From assembly GCA_034420695.1 (NCBI GenBank), contig DAOULB010000032.1, positions 62,001 to 126,000 of the forward strand: DNA of 64,000 nt. Reading direction: 5' to 3'. This DNA comes from Io17-Chloro-G2 sp034420695 (lineage in GTDB: Bacteria; Chloroflexota; Dehalococcoidia; Lucifugimonadales; UBA3495). Both the position numbers and the translations under genes were made by a program. Of this stretch, positions 53,042 to 61,532 are shown piece after piece. Numbering within the stretch: position 1 is the first letter of the stretch; every line of letters starts with the position of its first letter. The notes under the pieces are model-generated. The model ran no database searches and was not told the origin of the DNA. It saw only the letters and a program-made list of their open reading frames with translations.

Positions 53042-54070
53042 ATGGACTTCGGTATGTTCACCGACTTCCATGTCCGTCCCGGCAAGACCCAGGCGGATGC
53101 GTTCGAGGAGTCATTCAACCAGATCATCAGGGCGGAAGAGTATGGCATGGACTCGGCGTGGCTGGCGGAGCACCACTTTTCGCCCGAAAGGTCGGTGCTG
53201 GCTTCCCCCTTGATAATCGCCAGTTCCATCGCCACCCGGACCAGCAGGATACGCATCGGCTTGGCGGTGCAGGTGCTGCCCCTTACCAACCCTCTGCGGG
53301 TGGCCGAAGAGGCGGCGACGGTGGACCACATCAGCCGGGGGCGGTTCGACTTTGGCATCGGGCGGAGCGGCCTGACCCGGTACTACGAGGGTTACAACGT
53401 CGACTATTCCGAGAGCCGGGAGCGGTTCTTCGAGTCGCTGGACGTAATCATGCAGGCTTGGAAGGGTGAACCCTTCACTCACCAGGGAGAGTTCTATTCC
53501 TACCAGGAAGTGGAGGTGGTGCCACAGCCCTTCCAGCAGCCCTACCCGCCCACCCGGATCGCGGTGGCGTCGGAGGACACCTTCCCAATCATCGGAGAGA
53601 TGGGACATCCCATCTTCATAACGGCAAACACCAACATGGCCCAGATGCAGTCCCGGCTGGAGGAGTACCGCACAGCACGAAATGCGGCCGGGCACGAAGG
53701 GCCCGGAGAGGTGAACATGCGGGTGCCGGTGTACGTGGCCGAGACCCGGGATAAGGCCCACGAAGAGCCCCGAGAGAGCGCCCTCAGCCAGATAAATTAC
53801 TCGGCCACCGAGTTGAGCAAGACGGCCCGTAACGAGGAAGGCAGGGCCAACATGTTGCGGATGGCCAGCGTCCCCTACGAGGACATTCTCTCGAACCGGG
53901 TCATATTCGGGACGCCGGAAGAGGTTACCGAGCGGCTACAGCAGTTCCAAGAGGACCTGGGCATCACGGGCGTCGTGATGGAGATTAACTACGGGGGCCT
54001 GATTCCCCCGGAACAGGTGGCCAATTCCATCCGCCTGCTTACCGAGAAGGTGGCGCCCAACTTCAAGTAG
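53042..54070 (+). CDS. Luciferase-like (LLM class) flavin-dependent monooxygenase
   Basis: A 342-residue bacterial luciferase-fold TIM-barrel protein; AGGAG fixes the start at 53042. DFGMFTDFH at the N-terminus, MDSAWLAEHHFSPE and IRIGLAVQVLPLTNPLRVAEEAATVDHISRGRFDFGIG are classic. It uses reduced FMN and oxygen; substrate unknown. A second member lies at 61533-62636. Such enzymes are abundant in SAR202-type genomes and are linked to degradation of recalcitrant organic matter. Confidence 0.92.
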   Translation: MDFGMFTDFHVRPGKTQADAFEESFNQIIRAEEYGMDSAWLAEHHFSPERSVLASPLIIASSIATRTSRIRIGLAVQVLPLTNPLRVAEEAATVDHISRGRFDFGIGRSGLTRYYEGYNVDYSESRERFFESLDVIMQAWKGEPFTHQGEFYSYQEVEVVPQPFQQPYPPTRIAVASEDTFPIIGEMGHPIFITANTNMAQMQSRLEEYRTARNAAGHEGPGEVNMRVPVYVAETRDKAHEEPRESALSQINYSATELSKTARNEEGRANMLRMASVPYEDILSNRVIFGTPEEVTERLQQFQEDLGITGVVMEINYGGLIPPEQVANSIRLLTEKVAPNFK

Positions 54071-54094
54071 GGGACGACCGGAAGGAAGCACGGA

Positions 54095-54454
54095 ATGGGC
54101 ATAGTCCAGGCACGGGTGAAGATTGGCCATTACCACGGGGGAGAACTGCGGCCAGTAGATGTGTTGGTGGACACCGGGGCGGCGCACTCCGTCATTGACA
54201 GTGACTTGCTGGAATCGCTGAACCTTAGTCCCCAGCGATACGAGACGTTTGAACTTGCGGATGGCGACACTCGTGAATGGGGTGTCGGAACTGCTCGCTT
54301 TGTTTACATGGACAAAGATGCCTGGTGCCCGGTCGTTTTTGGTCCGAAAGATGCAAACTTGTTAGGCGCTACTACCCTGGAGATCCTGGGACTTTCGGTG
54401 GACCCGGTGGAGGAGCAATTGACGCCGATTCAACGCAGGGCCAGACCACTGTAG
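54095..54454 (+). CDS. Retropepsin-like (clan AA) aspartic protease domain protein
   Basis: A 119-residue third paralogue: VLVDTGAAHSVID has the catalytic Asp, then FELADGDTREWG and NLLGATTLEILGL. It begins 24 bases after the flavin monooxygenase, possibly co-transcribed. Closest to the copy at 44184 in its C-terminal half (LLGATTLExLGL...DPxxExL). Confidence 0.82.
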   Translation: MGIVQARVKIGHYHGGELRPVDVLVDTGAAHSVIDSDLLESLNLSPQRYETFELADGDTREWGVGTARFVYMDKDAWCPVVFGPKDANLLGATTLEILGLSVDPVEEQLTPIQRRARPL

Positions 54455-54601
54455 CCGGAAGGTCAGCAGGGGACCGGGCCATTAGGGGCGAGGCCGGGGT
54501 AAATTGCCAGCGTTAGGTTTTTGTGGTGTTGGCGCCGGCAACTGACGGGCTAAAGACTAGCCAAGTCTCAGAATGCACTGGCCCGCCGACAGGAGGAAAT
54601 G

Positions 54602-55703
54602 ATGCCAGGTGTGATTGATGCGGATTACCCACGTCTTTGAGCCGAAAGAGATGTGGGAGTCCATGGGGCCGGAGATGTACCCCAGGCGGCCCATAATCGT
54701 GGAAGGGCCGAAGGATACGGTCTACCGGCGGTCGAACTTCTGGATTATCGACGGCAACGTCTTCCCCAAGCCCGCCGGCAAGGGCGGTTTCCTGCTGGGC
54801 ACTCCGACCCAACCGGGCCAGATCGAGACCATGCCCGACGTGCGGGCCAGGGAACTATTGGACGTTCCGGGACGGCTGGCCGCCATGGACCAGATGGGCT
54901 CCGCAGTGCAGGTCATCTACCCGACCCTCTTCTTGGCCTATATTACGGACGACGTGGAGCTGGAGGTGGCCCTCTGCGGGGCCTACAACCGTTTCCTGGC
55001 GGAGACTTACAAGCAGGGGCAGGACCGCTTGCGATGGCTGGTGGTGCCACCGCTGCGGTCCATCGACGCATCAATAGAAGCCATCAACTACGGCAAGGAA
55101 AACGGGGCGGTGGGGCTGTTCTTCCGGGGCATCGAGCGGGACCGCACCCTGGACGACCCGTACTTCTTCCCGGTTTACCGGGAGGCGGCCCGGCTGGACC
55201 TGCCCATCTGCGTCCACACCGGGGCCGGCTGTCCGGCTTTCACGGCAGTGTTCGACGTGAGCCGGAGCCACACCTTTCCCCACACCCGTACGCTCCCCCT
55301 GATGGCCTTCCGGAACATAGTGGCCAACAAGATCCCGGAGCAGATTCCGGGCCTGCGGTTCGGTTTCATCGAGGCCGGGGCGTCCTGGGTGCCCTACGTG
55401 CTGCACGCCCTGCGCAGCGTCTTCGGCGGCGACCCTGAGGAGTGGGGACCCAAGCTATTCCAGGAGAACCGGCTGTATGTTTCCTACGAGGAGTGGGAAG
55501 ACCTGCCCTACATCTTGAGCTACACCGGGGAGGACAACCTGATTGTGGGCTCCGACTGGGGGCACCACGGAGGGAGGGGCCGGGGCGGAGACCCATCGGG
55601 CCAGCCCGAGGTCATCGCCAACATGATGGCCCAGGAGCAGGTGTCCGGGGCGGTGGTTGAAAAAATCTTGAAGGACAACCCGGCCCGGTTGTACGGCCTG
55701 TAG
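54602..55703 (+). CDS. Amidohydrolase family 2 metal-dependent hydrolase with apparent N-terminal frameshift
   Basis: The main frame from 54618 encodes a 362-residue amidohydrolase_2 (ACMSD-like) barrel: EPKEMWESMGPEM, WLVVPPLRSIDASIEAI, PICVHTGAG with a metal His, FGFIEAGASWVPYVL and LIVGSDWGHH with the catalytic Asp. The family opens with DxDxH; here ATG at 54602, with AGGAGG 5 bases upstream, reads MPGVIDAD and then runs out of frame, while the main frame resumes exactly at THVFEP. One extra T in GATTACC explains it. Either a real frameshift, possibly inactivating, or a sequencing error. Without the first frame the metal motif is incomplete. Confidence 0.8.
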
Positions 55704-55944
55704 GGTATCTACGCTATCTGCCGGAGGGCCGAGACCCTTATCAGTCAGGCGGACGGTCCGGCGATTTTATGCTACGAGTGGGCATGTTGTGGCATTCTGG
55801 CACAGGGACGACGACACGCTGGCATGCTAGGGCTTGCCCGGTGCTTCTAGTCCGTCACTCTCGGTTGGCGTGACGCATTCAGGGCTTGCCTCAGTTTAGG
55901 CGATGGACCCGGGATGTTCATGCCGGGAAGCGACCTTCATTCCC

Positions 55945-56943
55945 CTAGCGCCGTTCTCCTACGACGATGCGGCCTGGCCCCTCGGTTCTCAACAGGCTGA
56001 CTCCGCTGCTGTGGTTCTTGTGCGCGGTCCTGATTGCATAGTCCTTTTTGCCCTGTACCCATAAGTAGGGATGTAGGTCAGCGAATCGGAAGAGCGCCTC
56101 GTGAACTTCGCGATATTCGGAGTTGATGAAGGGTCGGCGTAACTCAGGTGGGAATTTGTCGCTCCTGTTGGCATGGCGTGAAACGCTGTCGCTTCCTAGC
56201 AAGACCTGAAGTATTGAGATCAGGGAACTGGCGAAGCGGGGCAGGTTTCCTCTGAATGGAGAGAAATCTATGATGGCGCCGTTCTGTCCGGCATGGACGT
56301 CAAAAAGTGCGAGTTCCTCCCAGAAGTTCTGGGTCGCTTCTTCTCCGAAGAATACCGAGAGGTTCCGGTTCCATTCGGTGTTGACCCGCAGCTTCAAGGG
56401 GGCAGATATGTGCTCCCTGACATAGGTCTGATGCTGAGTCCAAAGGGGATTGGCGTCCCAGGAGATATCGGCGATGTCGAGCCAACTAAGGTGACGGGCT
56501 TGGGGGAAGAGGCTGGAGAACTGCTGGAATTCCTTGATGGTGGGTCGGAAGGAGGAAGCATCGCCGGCCCTTTGGGTGTTGAATGGCGTGAGGTATGCGA
56601 TCTGTACGTCGGCGCTGGGGTACTTTTCCGTGAGGCCTTTCCGGTATCTTTCGAGTTGCCCAAGAGCGGCGGAGGAGTCGACCGTCTTCACTTCAATGCC
56701 GATGATCCTCTCTCTTGGCGATGTGGTGCGGATGCAGATGTCGACGGCACCCCGTTCCACCTGTTCCTCGGCCCAAACTTGGGCGTGGACAGGCATTTCC
56801 CAGTCCGGGGTTGCCAGGCGCCATACTGAATCGAAGAGCGACCGGTCGCCGGAGAGGCTTTCTTCCAAGGAGTCCGTGAGAAACTGGGAGTGGAACTGCT
56901 CAATGCCGCTGGTTACCTTGGCGATTGTCTCGAATATATTCAC
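55945..56943 (-). CDS. PD-(D/E)XK nuclease superfamily protein
   Basis: A 332-residue protein with a core near its N-terminus: Glu60/Glu63 helix, Asp68 (AVDICIRT), Glu84-x-Lys86 (IIGIEVKTVD) and GQLERYRKGL, the classic restriction-like endonuclease pattern. The C-terminal 170 residues are unrecognised. GC content is lower than in neighbours, hinting at transfer. It is alone, so a defence role is possible but unsupported by partners. Confidence 0.78.
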   Translation of the reverse strand: MNIFETIAKVTSGIEQFHSQFLTDSLEESLSGDRSLFDSVWRLATPDWEMPVHAQVWAEEQVERGAVDICIRTTSPRERIIGIEVKTVDSSAALGQLERYRKGLTEKYPSADVQIAYLTPFNTQRAGDASSFRPTIKEFQQFSSLFPQARHLSWLDIADISWDANPLWTQHQTYVREHISAPLKLRVNTEWNRNLSVFFGEEATQNFWEELALFDVHAGQNGAIIDFSPFRGNLPRFASSLISILQVLLGSDSVSRHANRSDKFPPELRRPFINSEYREVHEALFRFADLHPYLWVQGKKDYAIRTAHKNHSSGVSLLRTEGPGRIVVGERR

Positions 56944-56984
56944 ATCTTCTCCCTTTTTTCTTAGCTGCTACAGCGGGCTGCCGG

Positions 56985-58532
56985 TCACTCAACAATCGGC
57001 TGGGCGATTATCCACAGGCTGATAACAGTGTACATGACCATCAGAGTGAGCATTGGGTACTGGCTGGTCAGCGCCTCGCCCCTCCCGCTGAAGACCCGGA
57101 AGGAGACGATATGGGCCAAGTACACCGCCAGGATGTGCCCAACCACGATCAGGGCGGTGGACAGGTACCAGAGCACACGGGCATTGATTATGCCTATATC
57201 GACCGAGTAGCCGGCTGTGCCCAGCAGGTCCCAGCCGAAGCCGAAGGGGTCGGAGACCAGAGGCACCAGCAACTGGCCCTGAATCAACAACAGGGTGATG
57301 TAGTGGGCGATGTTGTAGGCTAGGGCAATCGGTATCAGGGAATAGGCAAAGGAGCGGGCCAGGTGCCAGGGGTCGTGGTCTGCTCCGACGACGCCAGCCA
57401 TGAACCGAGTGAAGGTCAGGAAGGTGAGAAAGAAGAGCACAGGAAACAGCAGCACGCCCAAGGTGTCGGCGACGGTGCGGCTGTTGAAAGCGGCGTAGTT
57501 AATCGACCCGGACAAGGCATTGACCACCGCAGTTTGGAAATCGACCCAGCCCGACGTGGCGCTGAAACCGTCGAAGGTAACGGTGGCGAGCAACAGGACC
57601 ACGACTGCCAGCTTGTCGTTGGACATGCGCTCTCGGTTGGACAGCCCGGCGGCAAAGGGCCGCAGGTTCCACTCGGGGGAGGAGGCCTTCTCGAAGCATT
57701 CGTAGCAGTTAATGCATTCCCCTCCTTCGTCGATACACTGGTCCTGGCAGTCCCGACACAGGTACGGTTCCCCGACCCGCACTTCGGTGGGGGCGAACTT
57801 GGCCAGGAAGCCGAATATCACGGAGAACGCTTCCCCCTGCCGCAGCCACTGGCGCTTGCCGAAAATCGCCATTCCCGACAAGGTGACAAGGGTGTAGCCG
57901 ATTGCCAGCCAGGCCACCCGGTTGGGCACTGCCGATTGAGGAAAGGCATCCTGAATCCAAGTGAAACCCAGGAAGAGGAGGACCGCAGGCCACATTCCCC
58001 AGCCTTCGGGGTAGGGGAGGTTGAGGGACAAGCTTCGCCCCCGACGTAGTACATGATTGAACGCTTCGCCAATCTCGAAGAGGGCCTTCCAGGGGTTGAC
58101 CAGTTCCCATAGGTTGCCAGCCAACGACGCAATGAAGGCCATGCCGACCCACCAGATTATCCAGACGAAGGTGGGGGCGAAATTCGACGAAGGGACCTGG
58201 CTTCCGGCCAACCCCGCGGCAATGACCAATCCCAGAAGGAAGACGGCAAGCAGCTTGAAGGGCCAGCGGAAAAAGGGGCTGGTGACAGACTTCCTGAACC
58301 AGGGGCATTGAAAAAGGTCAATACGGGGATAGGACATGCTCCCGGCATCGGTTCGGACGAAAAATCCGATGATGGCGAAGGAGAGAGCAACGGCCAGTGC
58401 TGCACCAATGAGGAAAAAGCTCAGGGGCACCGGCAACTCGGTCCGGTCCCCGAACCCGTGGGCATAAGCCGGGACGGCCCAGAGACCGCAGCCAGCCGCC
58501 AGCAGTAGAAAGGCTATTCTAGTCCGTTGCAG
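56985..58532 (-). CDS. Polytopic membrane protein with Cys cluster, fenitrothion-hydrolase-like
   Basis: A 515-residue reading from CTG at 58532; the shorter TTG start at 58436 would remove a convincing signal peptide (RTRIAFLLLAAGCGLWAVPAYAH, cut after AYA). The mature start HGFGDRTELPVPLSFFL matches membrane proteins loosely annotated as fenitrothion hydrolase. About ten transmembrane helices follow, and between them a cluster CRDCQDQCIDEGGECINCYECF with eight cysteines that could bind Fe-S or zinc. It is the last gene of a three-gene minus-strand set with a cupredoxin-like lipoprotein, so electron or metal transfer at the membrane is plausible. Confidence 0.72.
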   Translation of the reverse strand: MQRTRIAFLLLAAGCGLWAVPAYAHGFGDRTELPVPLSFFLIGAALAVALSFAIIGFFVRTDAGSMSYPRIDLFQCPWFRKSVTSPFFRWPFKLLAVFLLGLVIAAGLAGSQVPSSNFAPTFVWIIWWVGMAFIASLAGNLWELVNPWKALFEIGEAFNHVLRRGRSLSLNLPYPEGWGMWPAVLLFLGFTWIQDAFPQSAVPNRVAWLAIGYTLVTLSGMAIFGKRQWLRQGEAFSVIFGFLAKFAPTEVRVGEPYLCRDCQDQCIDEGGECINCYECFEKASSPEWNLRPFAAGLSNRERMSNDKLAVVVLLLATVTFDGFSATSGWVDFQTAVVNALSGSINYAAFNSRTVADTLGVLLFPVLFFLTFLTFTRFMAGVVGADHDPWHLARSFAYSLIPIALAYNIAHYITLLLIQGQLLVPLVSDPFGFGWDLLGTAGYSVDIGIINARVLWYLSTALIVVGHILAVYLAHIVSFRVFSGRGEALTSQYPMLTLMVMYTVISLWIIAQPIVE

Positions 58533-58569
58533 CGGTTTAGCCCCCCGCTTCCCTCAGAGTATCACTAGG

Positions 58570-59040
58570 TTACCGAGGGTTGACTTCCAAGTACCCCAGG
58601 TCAGTTTCCTCTCCTGCACCGCCTACCCCGCCACCGTCTTCCTCTTTGCCGGCGTCGTGATGGTCTCCCCCTTCCCCGTCACCCTCTGCTTCTGCGTCGT
58701 CGCCGAAATAGTGCATGGTAATCCTGTACCTTCCCGTGGCGTCCGCGGTGAAGAAGAAATCGGTGGCCTCCCCAGCGGGTATGCTTTTCTCCAAATCGTA
58801 CCCGTGGAGATGGAACTGGCCCGTTCTTTCAGATTCAATCCGGAGAGTTACCATATCTCCCTGGGTCACTCGGATAGTTTCGGGATGGAGGGATGCGCCG
58901 TCTACCTTGACGGGAATGGTAATTTCCTGGGGTTCTTCGGGCTCGCTGGGCTGTTCTCCACTGCTGCAAGCGGCTGCCAGGAGAGCGGCAGCGCTGAGAA
59001 CAGTGATGGACAGCAATAGCTGCAAGGTCTTAATTTTCAT
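58570..59040 (-). CDS. Cupredoxin-like lipoprotein
   Basis: A 156-residue lipoprotein: signal peptide with lipobox LLAAAC, then a cupredoxin-type beta domain (ITIPVKVDGASLHPETIRVTQG, VTLRIESERTGQFHLHGYDL) and a Gly/Glu/His-rich acidic tail, where GDHHDAG might bind metal. The His in FHLHGYD and MHYFG are possible copper ligands but the usual Cys is missing. Second gene of the membrane cluster. Confidence 0.7.
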   Translation of the reverse strand: MKIKTLQLLLSITVLSAAALLAAACSSGEQPSEPEEPQEITIPVKVDGASLHPETIRVTQGDMVTLRIESERTGQFHLHGYDLEKSIPAGEATDFFFTADATGRYRITMHYFGDDAEAEGDGEGGDHHDAGKEEDGGGVGGAGEETDLGYLEVNPR

Positions 59041-59056
59041 GGCTCCTCCATGACAT

Positions 59057-59689
59057 TCACCTGTTTGCGGGTGTCCCGGCAGAACGGCGCCGGCGCCTTT
59101 TGCCGATTCTTTCCAGCACCCATAAGACCAGGGCCGCCAAGGCTACCCCACCGGCAAGGACGTAAACCAGGTCGATGCCGCCGCCCTCACGCACTTGAAA
59201 GGGCACGTCGAGGCTTGCACTTCCAAGTCCAGCCTCCGTTTCCACGGACAAGGTCCAGGCTCCAGCTGCGTCCAGAGATATGTCGGCGTCATAGAACTGG
59301 GGACTCTGGGGGGTGTTCACCGCTTGCACCGGCCCAACGTCCGAGGAGCCGGCAGGGCCCTTGGCGGCCAGGGTAATCACTGCATCGGTGACTGCGGAAT
59401 CGTCGCTGGCCGCGTTCACTTGGATGGTGACGTGCAAGTTTCCGACTTGGGGTGTTCCGGGAAAGACGCCTATTTGCAGCTCGTACGGCCCCGACCGGGC
59501 ATCGGTGGCCAGGGGGCGAGAGCCGCCGTTGGCCGACAGCGGGGCCATTGACGCGGCAACAATAGCGACCCAGGCCAAGGCTATGATGAAGGCCAACATC
59601 CGCGAGGAGAGGACTGACGAGCCCAGCGAACGTCGGTTCCATGCTGACATGGGCCCTTCCGACGGCGTTGCAAGGGGTTTGCGCCGCAC
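59057..59689 (-). CDS. Membrane-anchored beta-domain protein, YtkA/FixH-like
   Basis: A 210-residue protein with an N-terminal hydrophobic helix (MLAFIIALAWVAIVAASMA), an immunoglobulin-like periplasmic domain (GPYELQIGVFPGTPQVGNLHVTIQV and AGAWTLSVETEAG, the FixH/YtkA pattern), and a C-terminal helix plus basic tail (LVYVLAGGVALAALVLWVLE, KRRRRR). First gene of the cluster with the cupredoxin-like lipoprotein and the polytopic protein. Confidence 0.7.
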   Translation of the reverse strand: MRRKPLATPSEGPMSAWNRRSLGSSVLSSRMLAFIIALAWVAIVAASMAPLSANGGSRPLATDARSGPYELQIGVFPGTPQVGNLHVTIQVNAASDDSAVTDAVITLAAKGPAGSSDVGPVQAVNTPQSPQFYDADISLDAAGAWTLSVETEAGLGSASLDVPFQVREGGGIDLVYVLAGGVALAALVLWVLERIGKRRRRRSAGTPANR

Positions 59690-59723
59690 CAGCTACCTGC
59701 AGACCATGGGACCGCCCTGCCAC

Positions 59724-60242
59724 TCAGCTTGGCCGGCTTCCCTGCCGGGGCCGGACGAATCCAACGTCGGAATGGGCGCCCATGGCAACGCTTCTGCGCA
59801 AAAGACGCTGCAAGCGGTTCTGGTCGGTAGTTGTTTCCACGGTGAAGGGCCGAGGCGAGGTCAAACTCAGCTCTTCCAAGTCGAGAACCAATTTCTCTAT
59901 TGCGTCAATGGCCGACCGTATGGCGTCGTCACTTCGAGTGTTTTCGTAGAAATTGACGTGGTAGGCTTCGGCAATGCTCACAGTGTTGGTCAGGTCAGGA
60001 CGGTTGAATTCCTTACCAATCTGCTCAACTATGTCAAGGATGACATCGTGCTTACCATGTCTCCAGCCGCGCCGAATTGCCACGGCTTTGGCGGCGTGGG
60101 CCGCGGCTCCCCAGACCTTTTCCGAGGCTTGGAGGTTGTTGCCCTTTTGCAGCTCTTCCCGGGCGTGGTCGATGAACGCGCGGCTAATTTCCACGTGGTC
60201 TTCAGCCCCGTTGTAGCCGGGAGCGGGCAGTGACGCCGCCAT
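59724..60242 (-). CDS. PaREP1/HEPN-like protein
   Basis: About 172 residues from the ATG at 60242, 5 bases after the cupin stop. ASEKVWGAAAHAAKAVAIRRGWRHGK and YHVNFYEN match the left-edge protein at 1-378, the same subgroup. The C-terminal 40 residues are basic and low in similarity. Likely in an operon with the cupin gene. Function unknown. Confidence 0.72.
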   Translation of the reverse strand: MAASLPAPGYNGAEDHVEISRAFIDHAREELQKGNNLQASEKVWGAAAHAAKAVAIRRGWRHGKHDVILDIVEQIGKEFNRPDLTNTVSIAEAYHVNFYENTRSDDAIRSAIDAIEKLVLDLEELSLTSPRPFTVETTTDQNRLQRLLRRSVAMGAHSDVGFVRPRQGSRPS

Positions 60243-60247
60243 GCCGT

Positions 60248-60595
60248 TTATTGCCCGGTAACAGGACCGACGGCCGGTATCAACACTGCCAAGTAGGGCT
60301 GGGTGAAGCGGGTGGTGTGGCCGTGGCCGGTGATGTCTTCGATGAGCCGTATATCCCCGGGGCCGAACCGGTGAAGACTCCCGTCCCCCAGCCCGATTTC
60401 GACCTCGCCTTCCAGGATAATCATCCAGCGCCGGTCGGGGGCAGGGTGAAAGTCGGAAAACCGCCCTTCCTCCACCCGCCACAGCCGCAGTCCCTCCACG
60501 GGCTGAGGTTCCTGCAAGTGCGGGTGGGATTCCAGGGTCATCTCTTCAATGTGGGTCTCTCCGTCGTCGCCGGGGTACATCCTGTATATGCCCAT
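60248..60595 (-). CDS. Cupin-domain protein
   Basis: A 115-residue single cupin barrel. FHPAPDRRWMIILEGEVEIGLGDGSLHRFGPGDIRLIEDITGHGHTTR shows both cupin motifs (partly split), with the first motif lacking the usual HxH, so metal binding may be altered, while the second has HGH. Possibly a sensor or isomerase; substrate unknown. Confidence 0.82.
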   Translation of the reverse strand: MGIYRMYPGDDGETHIEEMTLESHPHLQEPQPVEGLRLWRVEEGRFSDFHPAPDRRWMIILEGEVEIGLGDGSLHRFGPGDIRLIEDITGHGHTTRFTQPYLAVLIPAVGPVTGQ

Positions 60596-60718
60596 AACTC
60601 ACCTTTCCATGATCTGAGGTCTATGTTTCCAAGTCTGCACTTTCAGGTATGCCGGGGTCCGTGTTCAATTTGGTGGGCGGGGGCAGCGGCGCTGCGCCCG
60701 GTGGGGCCTGACCAAAGG

Positions 60719-61522
60719 TCAGGGATTTATTACGCCGGCGCCCTTGCCGACGATGAAGGTCTCTTGGCGCTCCACATAGTCGCTGACGACGTCGATTAGC
60801 GCCTCCGGGCGTTCCAGCACTATGCCGTGTCCGGCGTCGTACACAATGGAGGTGTGACAGTTTGGAATGCCAGACCGGTAGATGCTGGCTGCTTCTGTGG
60901 CCGCCAGACGGTCGTTCAAGCCGAACACTGCCAAAGTGGGGCACTGGATTTCGCCCAGCCTTCTTTCAACCCCTGATTCCAACTCCGGAGTGTGCAACTG
61001 CCGGAGCGCGTCCAATTCCCGGGTCATGGCTGGTTCGTCAACGGTCGCCAGCCTGGAGGGGTCTTCGGGATGAGCCAAGAGCAGGGAACCCAAATCTTCA
61101 CCACTGCTGGACAGGACCAAGGCGGCAGGCCTGATGATGGTGGGGGAGACCAGGACAAGGGCTTCGATCTGCTCAGGAGCGGCCAAGGTATGGCACAGGG
61201 CCACGTTGGCGGCGAGAGAGGAGCCCACCAGGGTAAACTTGCCGCTGTCCAGGGAGGCGGCCGCTTGGGCCGTTATGGCGGCGAGTCCGGGAATGGTCCG
61301 GGACTCTAGCGACCGGCCGGGGCCGCCAAACCCCGGTAGTTCCAGCACCGTTACCCGGAAAGACTCGGCCAATCCGTAGTGGAGACGGGTAAGTCCCATT
61401 GAAAGGGTATCCAAGACTATGACCGGGTCGCCGCTGCCCGCCTGAAAAGTGCGAAACCGGACTCCCGCCGCTTCGATGGACGACTCCTGGAATGAGGCCG
61501 CTGCTGTTGGCCTAGATGCCAT
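60719..61522 (-). CDS. Alpha/beta-fold hydrolase
   Basis: A 267-residue alpha/beta hydrolase. Nucleophile Ser is in LVGSSLAANVAL, the acid in FGLNDRLA and the His in DAGHGIVLERPE; an oxyanion-type VIVLDTLSMG segment sits near residue 35. Probably an esterase or C-C hydrolase. Ends 10 bases after the flavin monooxygenase that precedes it, suggesting one operon, where the hydrolase could act on the oxygenated product. Confidence 0.87.
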   Translation of the reverse strand: MASRPTAAASFQESSIEAAGVRFRTFQAGSGDPVIVLDTLSMGLTRLHYGLAESFRVTVLELPGFGGPGRSLESRTIPGLAAITAQAAASLDSGKFTLVGSSLAANVALCHTLAAPEQIEALVLVSPTIIRPAALVLSSSGEDLGSLLLAHPEDPSRLATVDEPAMTRELDALRQLHTPELESGVERRLGEIQCPTLAVFGLNDRLAATEAASIYRSGIPNCHTSIVYDAGHGIVLERPEALIDVVSDYVERQETFIVGKGAGVINP

Positions 61523-61532
61523 TATCGCTTCC

